DNA of 64,000 nt from Rhizoctonia solani. Taxonomy: Eukaryota > Basidiomycota > Agaricomycetes > Cantharellales > Ceratobasidiaceae. The notes below the pieces were generated by a model. That model saw only the letters and a program-made list of their open reading frames with translations, made no database searches and was not told the DNA's origin. The position numbers and the translations under genes are program-made. Every line of letters begins with the position of its first letter. Within the stretch, counting starts at the first letter, position 1. The stretch spans positions 1,612,001-1,676,000 of the forward strand of contig NC_057381.1 in assembly GCF_016906535.1 (NCBI RefSeq), read 5' to 3'. This document shows positions 10,529 through 21,418 of this stretch, in pieces.

Positions 10529-13494
10529 ATGACTACATCCACTCCTGCGAACTTTGGAAAACAAGTCTCCGAGACCTTCTCAGCCTCTAAACAGCTGAAT
10601 GACCAAGTGACGAGCTTCATGGTAAGCTGTGGCGGTCCAAAATGCATATGTCAATTTTTGATCATCATTCCAACAGCATAAGACGAAATGGTTTGATTTA
10701 GTCCCTATGTATTGTTGGTCCTAGCTAATTTGAGTAATTCACAATAGGGCGGACCTGATAGGGCCTGCGCCAACCGTGATTTTGATTCTCAGTCGTCTCA
10801 TTCAGCTTGGAACTGTAGTTGATTTTCCGGTATGTGATTATTAGGGGCTGGCAAATTCCTACATAGATTTATCTGAGAATTACAACAGCTAATCATTCCA
10901 GAAAACCCCGGCCATCTTAAATATCATTATTTTGGAGCAAGCATTGCTCACCTGGCAAATTCTGGCACAAATGCTATGACCGAAAGCAGAAGTCAAATGG
11001 AAGTAAGTTTGGTCCCAATACTTTATGTATTGAAAAGTGAATGACATTTTTACCAGAAAATCAACTATAGTTCAGAAACTATGATCGGTAAGCTATTTCC
11101 TGTTCTTTTCTTTTCTTTATTTCATTGCTATGTCATACTGACACGCCGACTGTCTAGGACACATTAAGACCGCTTTTCAATTACTAGGCCGACAAGATAA
11201 TAACAATGATATTCAAGCGTTTCTTCCTGGTATTCTCAACGATGTAAAAAAAGCCAGCGCTACCTGCCTTGAGCAAGCCCAAAAGATGAAAAAGGAGTGG
11301 GTTTTTGTCTTGGAACTAGCACAACAATTACAGGAAGTATGCAAGTCCACGCAAGGCGAGACAGAATCATTGAGGCTTCAAGCCGAAGCTCAGATCAAAT
11401 ACCTTGAAGCTCAAAAGAAAAATGAAGAAGATAACTTCAAGAAGGCAGAAATGTGGATGGAAACGACTCGCAAGAAACTTGAAACCGTACGTCCCATTGC
11501 TGTTGCGTTTAGAATATATGCCTGAACGCTCCCGAATACTGGTCTTCTAGAGCCATAATATTGTGAAGGAGGCTATTGATAAGATACCAGATGGTATGTT
11601 GGGTACGTTGCATGTATGTTTCTCATACTCAAGTTTTCTATCTATATCATAGCCTGGTCAATCGGGTAATAATGCATTTCAAGTAGGCCGCCTTCTTTAC
11701 TAATACTTTGTCCCAGAATGATGGGTTTGGCTCAAGGATTGACCGTGAGTTGGCTAAATGCCGGTCTTGCTTCCGTACTCACTAATATTAGAATGCCGCG
11801 CAAACCGGGGTCGAAGCTTTCATTAATGAGCAGTGTTTTAAAAGTCAGCTTGGAGACTTACTAAAACACAAGCCAGAGGCGGTTTCAGGCAATGGGTCAA
11901 GTTCGACTCCTGCCTCTGATAAACCCGAAACACCAAAAGAGCAGGAGTCGGCTTCGAAGCCCACCCGGCGTTCTCAAGACCCTGGGTATGCTGATGCTGA
12001 AGCAATTGATGCCGGATTTATTCAGTTCAAGGACCTTGTTAACGGAGATGGGGGCATAAAGTGGGATCTGGTGGGCAGCGGGGAGAAAAGCGGCTTGCTG
12101 GGTATTCGTGCAGTATTTCAGACTTATTTGGGTAAGGAAATTGGCGATAGGGCCAAGACATTGGTAAAAAAAGGAATCGAGGCAAGCGAGCACGATTGTC
12201 TTCCAATAGCGTGTGCTGACCATATTTATTAGGCTTGCGATCTTATGGAGAATATCAAAGTTACAAAGCCTGAGCCCGAGATCAAGAAACTTGTTGAAAC
12301 GGTCGATCAATTGGCTAAGGAGTCCAGGGACTTTACGCTTGAGGCCAAGATAACTGTAGGATCCTTGGGGTCCTCAAATGTGATACTTAATGGCGGTCCA
12401 ACCGTTCATTTTTCCAACAGCAGCTCGTGGGCCAAGATTGATGCCGAAGCAGCTCAGACTCGAGTCCAATTCGCACAGTCATATCTGGCCACCAACGGAC
12501 AGTTACACAAGGAAGCAACAGACGACTTCTACGAAATCAGTCGACGCCTGGCTGATTTCAAGGGGCAGCTCGATAAGATTGACGCCAAAAAAGTCAATGT
12601 AAGTCCCTCGTTTATTAAGTTGGAAAATTAGCATTAAATCCCTATGTACAGTGGGACTTAGTCGCTCACATCCTGCATCAAGCGATTACATGCTTGGCCG
12701 ACTTAAACAAATCTTTGCATAGATTAGTTCTATATTTCAGCACCATTGACTCCATCGTCAACGAAGCCGCAGGGAGCAAAGTAGACTATTTGGTAAATGT
12801 GATAACCAATGCTACGACCAGCAGGGATGGAAAACCTTCGGAACTGGTTCACGGAAACTTCAAATTGTCCAGCTTTGCAAAGCAGGTACGTATATTAGAC
12901 CATTACTGGCTAATTCGTGGTTGTTTTGTTTTGTTTTGTTTACCACTCTACAGCTCCTCTACGACCAGACTATGGGAGCAGTCAAAATAACACGTGTCGT
13001 GGAGAGGATTTCAGCGGTTCGTAATTGTGTTGTCTCACTTGAAGGCGCACACACTAAAGTAACATCAATAGTTATACATCAAGATGTACGATTTGCATAT
13101 ACAGCGCGGTGTTGAACTGCTTGATGGCATGGGAGGCTTGAGCAAGCAAAGCAAAGCCGAGGATCTCAGTCAAGCAGAGAAAGATATCTCAGCATGGGTG
13201 GATGAGAGTCGGCAAGGAATGGAAAAGTTGGTGCAAGAGGTAAGCCGATTAAGCTAATGAAATCATCATACATACTCAAATAGCTGCTTGAAGGAGGAGG
13301 CCGAGGTACAGAAGTACGTCCACACAAGAGGAGAAGAGATTAAAGAGGCGTTCGTTGGGATTCTTCCTCCGACAGATGAAGGGATCCAGCGTGCTATCAT
13401 CAGACAGGAGAGGAATTCCTCAAGAACGAAACACAAGAGGTTAAGCGACTTTCAACAAAACCGGACCTGGGGTTGGATAACTTTTAATCCGTAG
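10529..13494 (+). CDS. Gene E: long-helix protein of about 750 residues, intact paralogue of gene D
   Basis: Roughly fifteen small exons join in frame from the ATG at 10529 (MTTSTPANFGK) to the stop at 13494. Recognisable blocks are ADLIGPAPTVILILSRLIQ, a PGILNDVKKASATC block shared with genes C and D, and a long coiled coil (about 11330-11490). A 13-nt exon (11653-11665) with the next exon then gives AWSIGMMGLAQGL, a glycine-rich non-polar stretch between long helices. Next comes a hydrophilic linker (about 11880-11990) and a second helical half. The intron after KKGIE at about 12230 uses a GC donor (GCAAGC). The last exon is entered at GAAG before EEAEVQKYV; the alternative AG twelve bases upstream would end translation early. 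The layout resembles alpha-helical pore-forming proteins, but no known family was matched, and a cytoskeletal or scaffold role cannot be excluded. Confidence 0.7.
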
Positions 13495-13659
13495 TTGCCT
13501 TTGGGCCGGCCATCAAATTTATTTTCTACCCACAATATAAATGAAGTCCTCTTTCTCCTTTTTTGATTACCATCGCATCTATGGTCATAAGTCCAAGTAT
13601 GCATGTTTTTCAGGAGCTAATCACAGAGGATACCAATTCACAACAGCTGAGAATTTGTA

Positions 13660-14352
13660 CTATACAGGATATGGTACTTGCATCTCAGCCACGCCATCGA
13701 CGCTGACAGCTAACAGAAACCTCGAAACCAAATTGTATGCGCCCACAGTCAATACCAACTCCGTAATTTGTTGAGAATTTGGGAACTGTTTTGCAAGCCC
13801 ACCCCACACCTCGTCGTAAACGTGGGAATTTCTCGTCGAGGCATCTGCAAACTTCAAAGCGGCGATTTGTTTCGCATTAAAAAGAGACACAGAACTTGCG
13901 TAGGGGGAGAATGTTGGATCCCGAATTAGTTTGAGTTGGGCAGAGGTTAGGCCTTCGGAACGCCCCACGGATTCGTGCTGCTGCCATTGATAAGCTGCCC
14001 CTTGGAGAGCAGCAATTCTTAGTATCTGATATTATGGTTATGAATAACACCGATTGCTATGAAACTTATCTACAAACCGATAGTTCTCGGATGTCCCCCG
14101 GAACCGTACTATTGTATCTTATTTGTCTAAAAAATGCGTTCCAACCAATCGTAAACCTAAATCGACCCTGGACTTGAGTTTAATTTTACACTTCAACAGA
14201 CAGAAACTTACTGAGGCGAGTTCAATAAAGCCATGTCAAGGGCACGCAGTGTTCCGTTTTGCTGTGCTCTGATTGAATCAGCTAATGGATTGGTTCCGGG
14301 CGCTGGATTGACCTTGGGAATGCGTTGAGAAGGTTGACTATGACTGGAATCT
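13660..14352 (-). CDS. Carboxymuconolactone decarboxylase / AhpD-like protein
   Basis: Three exons are clear: about 14352-14212, 14126-14078 and 14025-13660. The protein opens with RIPKVNP, continues through VPGDIRELSILRIAALQGAA, and carries the helix FPNSQQITELVLTVGAYNLV. The start of that region, the hydrophobic helix with Tyr-Glu/Trp-Gln-His-like residues (AYQWQQHE) and the C-terminal LVLTVGAYN block fit the CMD/AhpD-like all-helical fold. The usual redox CxxC of true AhpD is not visible, so this is more likely a decarboxylase-like or uncharacterised member. The first exon lacks an ATG after the upstream stop, so a further 5' exon probably exists. It converges on gene E with about 165 bp between stop codons. 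Confidence 0.75.
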
Positions 14353-14535
14353 CTAGTTTAAGGAAACATTGGTGAACTGAGGATTTGGTCGGTATCACCG
14401 TTATGCTCACATCGCATTTTGTGCTTTTGATATTCTTAACAAAAGAAGAGAGAAAAGGAGCTGGAAGATAAGGCGAAAGTGCATGGTGCTCATGGAGAAC
14501 TAGGGAATAATGCACACCAAGTAACTCTATATGCA

Positions 14536-15024
14536 GCCCCCCAAATCTACTGAGATGGCGACTGTGGGAGAGCACACGGTCATCTCACCAACGATCTGAT
14601 CCTAATGATTCTCTCATGCAATTTCTTCCCCTTTATTCTATTGGTAAAGATCCGGTTGCTCTCCGTGACAAGAATCAGAAGCTTTCCGTTGCCTCTTTAT
14701 TATTAGATCCTTCTTGGATTCGGAGAAAGGTATTCTACATGATATTTTTAATGGGGATTTATTATTCTAGATAAATATGGTATCTGTTGAATACCTGAAC
14801 TAGCGGAACCGTATTCGTTTCTGTTCGAGCAAAACCACGTGGGAGGCGAAGGAGTTTTAACTTTTGATCGAAAAGGAAATTTCATTGATGCCAGAATCAA
14901 AGACCTAGACTATTTTAGAATGATTGGAGTATACACCTGTCAGATTAACGATAGTTCGACCAATGCTACTTTCATTGATCGACAATTGGACCGCCTTCAA
15001 ATGCACAAGCAATTGAGTGTTTAA
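14536..15024 (+). pseudogene. Orphan gene fragments (gene G) with an apparent frameshift
   Basis: Two coding-looking exons are present. The first (to about 14729) ends LLLDPSWIRRK at a GTATTC donor. The second carries ELAEPYSFLFEQNHVGGEG and runs to the stop at 15024 (MHKQLSV). They do not join in phase: after the acceptor near 14771 the frame reads INMVSVEYLN and stops, whereas one extra base near 14783-14788 would continue into the second part. The 5' end is unresolved, with no convincing ATG. I recognise no domain. It may be a decayed gene or a one-base sequence error. Confidence 0.35.
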
Positions 15025-15084
15025 ATCAAGGATTTCTATCTCATTAAATGTAATGCAAATTATACTTTCCGGATACAATAGATT

Positions 15085-16393
15085 CTACTTGTCTCCCAAG
15101 CTAACCTTGCCCATCAACTCTGCCAACGAGTCTGCCGCGTCGTCTAGCTTGTCGTTAACCTTGGCAGCCACAGTTTGCTTCTCCTTCGTTTCCTCCTCGT
15201 CACTTGCTTCTCCTCTCTTGAGCTCAGCTTCCTCTTCCTCCCTCTCGGCCTCCTCTTCGTCAAATTCTTCCATGTCGTCCAGCTCATCAAGGGCATCGCC
15301 ATGGTCATGCGACTCAAGAGCATCGCGGATATTCGTAATACACTCGTCCTCCGGATCTGCCCTATTCCCGTTCAGCTCGAGCGCTGTCAAGTTCGGGAGC
15401 TTCTCTTTGATGGCCTCGGCGAGAATATTGAGTGCACGGTGATCCCATTCACCGTATTGTACCTTGAGAGTCTCGAGTTTCGGGCAGTTTCCCTCCTTGA
15501 GAGCCGTCGCGAGCGCAATACCACCCTTGGGGCCAAGCAAACAATCCGACAAATTCAATATCCTGAGATCCGGCCACGACTTGAGCGACTCTGCCACAGC
15601 TCTCGAGCCCGACTCGGTGCAAGTGTTATCTTGAAGATCGAGGATTTGCAGCTTGGAACATTTCGCGAGGCCCTTGGAAATCTCTGCGATACCTTCCATT
15701 CGGATTCCGTTTTGAGGCATTCGAACTTCGGTGAGTCCTCCATGAGCGGCAAATGCCCGAGCCCAAAAAGGAGCCGATCCGTTCTCTAGACGGTTTCGTC
15801 CACAAATGACAGTGCGTAGTGGAGTAGTGTGTATGCCTTCTGCTTTGGAAGCTTCTGCGTTGGCCAAGAGTGCATTAGCGATGATTTTGCCACCGGCAAT
15901 TCCAAGCCCATTATTGTTGAGTTTGAAAACTTGGAAACTTCGGTTGTGGGTAAGGAAAGGAACCATAGGTTCAGCGGATCGTCCACCGAATGCGTTGTCA
16001 GACAAGTTAAGTTCAATTATGGACTTTTTGTCTTTGAGGGCATCGCAAATTGCCGAAAGAGCTTGGGGGATCTCAGAAATTAATCGTCGAGTAAAAATGT
16101 CGTGAAAGTCGGCAATCTAAACAGAGTATGGTTGGTAAGCGGTCAGGGATGTTACGCGTAACAACACATGCCTTGAGCGTGTCCACCTCTTTGAGCACCT
16201 CGGCAATAGCCTGGCATGCCTCGACACCGAGTGTATTGCCACCGAAATGTACTTCTTCCAAATCCTTTATCTCTCGCATTTGTTTAATATAGGGCTCAAT
16301 TTCCTCTCGCGTAGAGAGAGTAAGACCCTTTCCATGAATAGTAAATACCCTCGAGGGGTCAGCATAAGTTCCAGATGGAGTCGTTGAGGCCAT
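15085..16393 (-). CDS. rna1: Ran GTPase-activating protein (RanGAP/Rna1)
   Basis: Two exons (16393-16166 and 16116-15085) give about 419 residues. The protein is a chain of leucine-rich repeats of the RanGAP type: FGGNTLGVEACQAIAE, FTRRLISEIPQAL, LSDNAFGGRSAEP, NNNGLGIAGG, ICGRNRLENGSA, LDLQDNTCTESG, LNLSDCLLGPKGG and ELNGNRADPEDE. An acidic C-terminal tail of mainly Glu/Asp (about residues 330-385) follows. These match fungal Rna1, which stimulates GTP hydrolysis by Ran in the cytoplasm and so sets the direction of nuclear transport. Length is slightly above the yeast proteins. The donor of the single intron is a weak GTTGTT chosen for phase. The start is the first ATG (MASTTPSG). It is divergent from the MLRQ gene over a short shared promoter. 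Confidence 0.95.
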
Positions 16394-16491
16394 GGAGAAA
16401 GATTGTCGCGGCTAAGGGCAAGTCACGTGGTCGTGTCGAATGCTGTGCAGCTTATCAAGCGATCACTTTCTAAGCATTCACGTGTCCATTG

Positions 16492-16501
16492 TATATAAAA
16501 G
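16492..16501 (+). promoter_or_regulatory. TATA-like box of the MLRQ gene
   Basis: TATATAAAAG lies in the short region between the divergent RanGAP and MLRQ genes, about 70 bp before the first coding-looking MLRQ codons. Position and sequence fit a core promoter element for the plus-strand gene. Confidence 0.5.
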
Positions 16502-16549
16502 CGGGGCCCCAGGTTACCCCGCCCTAGTCCAGCCCTGCTCTCCCTCTAT

Positions 16550-17135
16550 ACCTCCAGCCTCTTTCTCTTTTTATTGTCTCGAACCCCGCTCTGGCTCCCC
16601 TCTTTGTCGCTGTCGGAGCCGGTAAGGGCATTGTCCACCGCCGCATGGCATATTGCTGACCATTTCACTCTATAGGCATGGTCGGAGCCAGCTGGTTTGG
16701 CTTCCACGTCTTGAAGAACAAGTGAGTATCACTAATAGCTATATCATTCACCGCTAACAATATATCGACCGTCTGTAGCCAAGAGGTCTTGATCGCACGC
16801 GGCACCAACCCCACCCCATGGAACAACGTGAGGCAAGACCAGAATACCAAGGCAAGTCGCATACCTCCCCCTCCTTGCCCACCCGGTCCTATTCGTGTCG
16901 CTGGAGCCCATAGGACGTTCTTGCTTCTGATACTTATCCTGACATTCTGATTGGCCCATAGCTCTACTCGCCAAACGCCGAATTCTGGAAGTCCCGTGTC
17001 GGCATGCCTGACCCTCGCTCAGCCTTTGCTGCAACAACTGATGCCGTTATGAAGGCCGAAATGAAGGTCCAAGATGTCGCACTCAAGGCGAGTGCCAAGG
17101 TTCATGAGATCAAGGAGCGTGCAGTGGGTCGGTAA
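16550..17135 (+). CDS. MLRQ/B12D-type small mitochondrial membrane protein (NDUFA4-like)
   Basis: Exons end or start at 16621, 16676-16721, 16779-16851 and 16962-17135. The joined protein reads ALAPLFVAVGAG then MVGASWFGFHVLKN, a single membrane helix, followed by NPTPWNNVRQDQNTKLYSPN. The PLFV-x-VGAG-helix and NP-x-PW...Q...TK motifs are diagnostic of the B12D/MLRQ family, small inner-membrane proteins associated with complex I or IV. The C-terminus is longer than usual, with a charged helix (DAVMKAEMKVQDVALKASAK). The third intron has a GC donor (GCAAGT). Oddly, no ATG precedes the conserved ALAPLFV block in frame; the first in-frame ATG is inside the membrane helix. The true start is therefore unclear: non-AUG, or a sequence error. 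Confidence 0.8.
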
Positions 17136-17783
17136 ATGAGGCAGATGCATGTTGGAAAGCTTGATGTATTGCTGTATTTTGCTGTGCTGTATTGTTTATC
17201 TGTAACATCCTGTCCTTGCTGCATGAATGCACGACGGCTTTGAATATCTACATTTGGGCCTGGCGGGGTTTGGAATCAAGCTCGTACCGCAACTGAGTCT
17301 GATTCACGCTGCGGAAGTCTCCAGGACTGAGCGCGTTCGAGCAAGCGAAAGACGTGTAAGAACTCGCGTAGGACTGCCAAAATGATGTCGCATACGTACG
17401 ATATCCACGTTCGAACGGTTCGGTTGTCCTCGGATATACAAAATAGCTCAGTTATATAACCCACTTCTGCTCCACTTTGTGCTTGCGGCGGCAATACGCT
17501 CCTTCGATTGGTGCCTCGGACCCCGGAGGCGCATATACCCCGGGCTTCGACTTCTCGATCTAGACCATACAAACCTTAACGTAACCACACATCAGTTTCT
17601 GCTGCCTCGCGAAAAACATCTTCTGCGTGTATTTTTGAGTTCTGTATGCTGATGGACTCCATGAACATAATGTATGCTGTCTTGACTAGTAGCACAGATG
17701 ATAATTCATTCAATTTCATTTCATTACAGCAATCACAAAAATATCACTTTTTGTTGGCCGCATACTAGGCTCGAAATAGTACG
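17136..17783. other. Intergenic, convergent genes
   Basis: About 650 bp between the 3' ends of the MLRQ gene and gene H. Small open frames on the minus strand (around 17276-17572) show no splice logic or recognisable motif. Nothing else is evident. Confidence 0.45.
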
Positions 17784-18407
17784 CTAGCGCGTAATTGTCG
17801 GTACAGGATTAGCCAAAATGAAGCGGAAACAATCATTGATCGTAACAGCTTCGTTGATGACATCGAGCTCAGGAGGCATCTGAGCAGTGTCCTTGATAAT
17901 GAGCCCACTCCTCGATGAGAGGATAGGCTTGAGTTCGATCATATCGCCCTTCTTGAAATACCAAAACGAGATCTTACGGCCCTTGGCGCCAACACAGTAC
18001 ACGCCGCCAACACGTTCTGCATCGGTGGTAGACTTGCCGTACCTGGCTAGCTGGGCCTTGATCTTCTCGAAATTATCCGCACCGGGAGTGTTGCCCTTTC
18101 CCTCAAAGACTGCGACTGGGCTGAACTTTACGGATTGATTGTTTAGACCCCAATCGAGTCGTGTAACATAAAGATCGGGCCGATCGGCAGTGGTGACATG
18201 CTCTTCGGCGTTGATGAGGTAGGCTGGCGTTGGGAAGTATTGGCCAAGCACGCTGGATTGATATTGAGGACAAGGTTAGCCCTACTATTCAACCGTGAAG
18301 GCTAAGATGCTTCACCTAAACCAGAATCCATTAACCCGACTCTCAAAAGTCAGGTTATCTGCCAGCACTCCTTGTTGCTGAGGTGACAATCCTGGCATAA
18401 ACGACAT
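17784..18407 (-). CDS. Gene H: PD-(D/E)XK nuclease-like protein, tandem paralogue 1
   Basis: Two exons (18407-18316 and 18252-17784) give 186 residues starting MSFMPGLSPQQQG. A conserved NGFWF-SVLGQYFP junction spans the intron. The core reads RPDLYVTRLDW, then SPVAVFEGKG, then IKAQLARYG, then GVYCVGAKGRKISFWYF. An Asp, a beta-strand with Glu-x-Lys, and a helix with Gln are the classic spacing of PD-(D/E)XK nucleases, so a restriction-endonuclease-like fold is a reasonable inference. I cannot name a described family. Genes I and J downstream on the same strand share all these blocks, so the cluster arose by tandem duplication. There is no signal peptide or membrane helix. A non-catalytic role is possible. 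Confidence 0.65.
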
Positions 18408-19095
18408 GTTGTTTGTCCTAAAAGAACTCCGCATTAAATATGTTCCCGTTCAGTGATACTACTAGATACCTTGAACCAGGCCTAAAATCACTTATTCAAA
18501 TGGAGGGAGGGGGGCTAACGGCGGTTGGATATGAAGATAGCCACCACACCGCCCAACGAGAGTGTCTTATATCAGGGATCTGTCAAACATAGGCGCTCGG
18601 CGGGTTCCTGTTTTAGTACTTGAATATTGCGCCCGCTGCCTTTGTTCACAACGATAAGCCGTCTTGCAACATGTATAAGTAACTCGCGGGCTCCTGTGTA
18701 CGTGCAGTTGATCAATACTGCCATTGAACCCAGTTGGAATATCAAGGAAAGTCCTACTATCACTTATTTTGGTTTAACACCGGATACTGGGAATTTCTTC
18801 AGATCTTGATCCCTGTAGCGAACATCCTCGATCAAGAGGTCATCTCTCAGTCACAGATAAGTGTTTTAACACGGAGGCGCCCTAGTTATATAGGATGCAG
18901 CGTTAGGAACCAGACCGTTGTCAATACAAGAGGGCACCATAAAAACCCCGTTTGTAGTTTTATTCAAGCCGGAGGGAACCATAAGTGCAAATTAAGAGAG
19001 GGAAGCAGACAAAAGCTGAACTCGAGAGGGAGTAGATTACACTGAATTGAAGATAAAAATAACGGAGACGGTCTAGGACCTTGAATTATAGTGAC
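18408..19095. other. Intergenic region between genes H and I
   Basis: Nearly 690 bp upstream of gene H and downstream of gene I. Plus-strand open frames at about 18627-19045 are not supported by splice sites or motifs. The 18407-18560 part should contain the gene H promoter. Confidence 0.4.
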
Positions 19096-19739
19096 CTATG
19101 CAAGGTCATTGACGATATAGGTAAAAGCCGCATTAATCTTTGCAAACTCGCTGAGATCAAAGTACTGGGCGGCTTGTGAGTCATCAATTTTCCCAATCCT
19201 CACTATCATATCGTCGTCAACACGAAGGGGCCTCATCGTCCACGAAACCGAAGTGGTGCCGAAGTAATAGAAACAGACCGATCTCCCCTTAGCGCCGATG
19301 CACCATATCTTCCTAAGATTGTGTTTTCTTGTTGTGTCCGCTGCGCATGTTCTAATATGGTCCGTGAGATTTTCTTTCTTCTGATCTTTTTTATGATCAA
19401 CGCCCTCTCCTTTGAAGACTATGATGGGGGTGTATATCGCCTGACCACTCGACCTGAACCCGAGCTTTGTGACCAGTAAATCGACCCCGGAGGAATCTTT
19501 CACTTCCGAATTGGGTTGAACGAAATGCCTTGGTGGAGGAAAGCATTTGCTGAGCACACTGGAAGAACGTAAGATTATGGTTATTATGAACGAGCAAATA
19601 CCTACGCAATCCAGAACCCATTCACACAACTCTCCTGTTCCAGGCTCTGATATAGCTCATCATCTTCATTGAAGCCCAAGTTGAAGAATGAAGGTGGGAA
19701 TTGGAGTACTGCCTGCCTGCGCTGTAGAACCGGATACAT
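19096..19739 (-). CDS. Gene I: PD-(D/E)XK-like paralogue 2 with altered active-site motif
   Basis: Two exons (19739-19606 and 19558-19096) give 198 residues from the ATG at 19739 (MYPVLQRRQAVLQF). The NGFWI-AVLSKCFPPP junction spans the intron at the same place and phase as in gene H. The later block VWCIGAKGR-type (here KIWCIGAKGRSVCFYYFG) is conserved. The motif corresponding to FEGKG in H reads FKGEG, so the Glu and Lys have changed places, and the Q-bearing helix is replaced by LTDHIRTCAAD. The Asp strand is kept as VDLLVTKLGF. If H and J are nucleases, this copy has probably lost catalysis. The reading frame is otherwise intact. Confidence 0.65.
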
Positions 19740-20864
19740 TTTATGGATCGTAGTTCACTGCGCTAGGCCTTTATAAATATGTTGAATGTGTTAAACGTAA
19801 GGGAAATGGATTTATGGGGTGCGGTCTCTGTTCTGAGGGCTTTCAAGTCGCAGCTAGCGGACTCGGGTCAGTTTTATAGTAAACCAATTAGTCAGTCCTC
19901 TTGGAGTCTCAGTAACCTATCAACGCACTGCTTCACCAGCGTTATCCCGGTGCCGGGATGTCCCAACCGATCCCTGCTCATGCACCCGGAGTGCGCGTAG
20001 CCGCCGCGGTTATCCTATTTCCTAGTATTGTACCTGTAATCCATGATCAGAGGGAACCAAGGCTGGCACCCTTAAATGAAGTGATGGTCCCTGAAATATG
20101 TCCGCGAAATTCCTAGGAGTGATATATGCATCACAGCAGGTTGAGGCGATCAAGGCACCGTAGTTTGATAACCGATTCGGTAGCCTAAGACCCTTAGACT
20201 CGGTATGGTCGGCGACTGTGATTGGCTTGCTTCATTCGCATCCATCTCCATTCCTTAATACCTCGCGTTTGCCATCGTATCCTCATTTCATGATTTCCTT
20301 TTCTCGAGTTGGCAAGCTATTTGCTATTCACTGACAGGCAAGTATACAACGCCCTCCGCTTAAATAGGATGTCGCACAGCAAGCCAACTGTTCGAAGCCA
20401 CAACCTTCAACGGCTTTGGCCACAATCCTCTATATATATATATCTCGACCTGACGAAATCGAATGGGATGTAGGCTTTATCTGTGGCGAGGGCCCCTATG
20501 TGTCTGGTTGATCTGCCCAACAAATGAACGCAGATCAGAATGAACCAACCTGACTGTATTACGACAAGGTTTACTTGGCGTAGTGCAATGTAAAACAGCC
20601 TTGAGACCTCTTGAAGTGAAGCCCTGAACTTTTCTGATAGTCGTTAGTGTACCAGTGACGAAAGGCCGACATAGTATGCTATTTTCAACCTCATACTAGG
20701 TTTAAAAATGCGGTTACTTCTTGTTAATGCTTTACTCCTTTCTCCTTTACCCGTCCAGTCCGGATTTTATTCTATTTTAAAGTAAATGCGTTCGCATATA
20801 TATGCATCCAACTGCTTTAATATGAAGGGTGAGCAAAAGTTCTTTATTGAACGAATCAGGACAT
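19740..20864. other. Long intergenic region between genes I and J
   Basis: About 1.1 kb with no supported gene. A short (TA)n run occurs near 20434-20445. Open frames around 19779-20000 look random. No element or RNA gene was recognised. Confidence 0.4.
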
Positions 20865-21418
20865 TTATCTAGTAACTTGGGGATCAGGAGTAACACGAAT
20901 AAATCGCAGAATATCATCAATATCCGGGAAGCCAGTACCAACATCAGATACAGGAGGCAATTGAGAACTGTCCTTCACTATCACTCTACTTCCCGACTGA
21001 ACCAATATCGGCAAGGGGTTAGTATAATATCCCGTTTTGTAAAACCAGAAACAGGCAGATTGGCCTTTGGCGCCAATCAGATATACGCCCGGGATTCTCG
21101 GCATTTGGGTAGTTATAGCCTGTCCATAGTCGTGGAGTTGACGGCGAATAGAATCCCAAGTATCCCCTGCGGTGGCGCCTTTGCCTTCATAGACCGCCAC
21201 TGGGCTTGGAGGGCTACCATCCCAGTTGAGTCTGGTGATATACAGATCTAACCTCGAGGCGGCATTAATCCGCTCCTCGGGTGAAATAAGGTAATTAGGA
21301 CCAGGCGGATTTTGCACATTAAGAGGGAAATATTGCTGAGAAAAGACACTAAAGAGACTCAAGCAGCAGAATATTCGTATGGAGAGCGAATATGCTTACG
21401 CATTCCAGAAGCCGTGAC
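20865..21418 (-). CDS. Gene J: PD-(D/E)XK nuclease-like protein, tandem paralogue 3 (5' end incomplete)
   Basis: The main exon (21348-20865) reads VFSQQYFPLN, LDLYITRLNW, SPVAVYEGKG, IRRQLHDYG and GVYLIGAKGQSACFWFY, all matching gene H. A preceding exon ending at 21400 encodes HGFWNA, the counterpart of NGFWF/NGFWI, and splices in the same phase. Going further upstream, one more possible exon (to about 21490) gives no in-frame ATG, so the start is unresolved. Exact D, ExK and Q positions are retained. Transcription is probably from near 21560, where a TTTATAA-like element lies on the minus strand. Confidence 0.6.

Noticed and set aside
13255..13330. Premature end of gene E at a short GGGRGTEVRPHKRRR tail
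   Set aside because: Using the downstream acceptor CTTGAAG restores the phase and gives EEAEVQKYV, matching the charged C-terminus of gene D.
15175..15789. A 204-codon plus-strand open frame over RanGAP
   Set aside because: It is antisense to the acidic and LRR parts of RanGAP, which is a secure gene.
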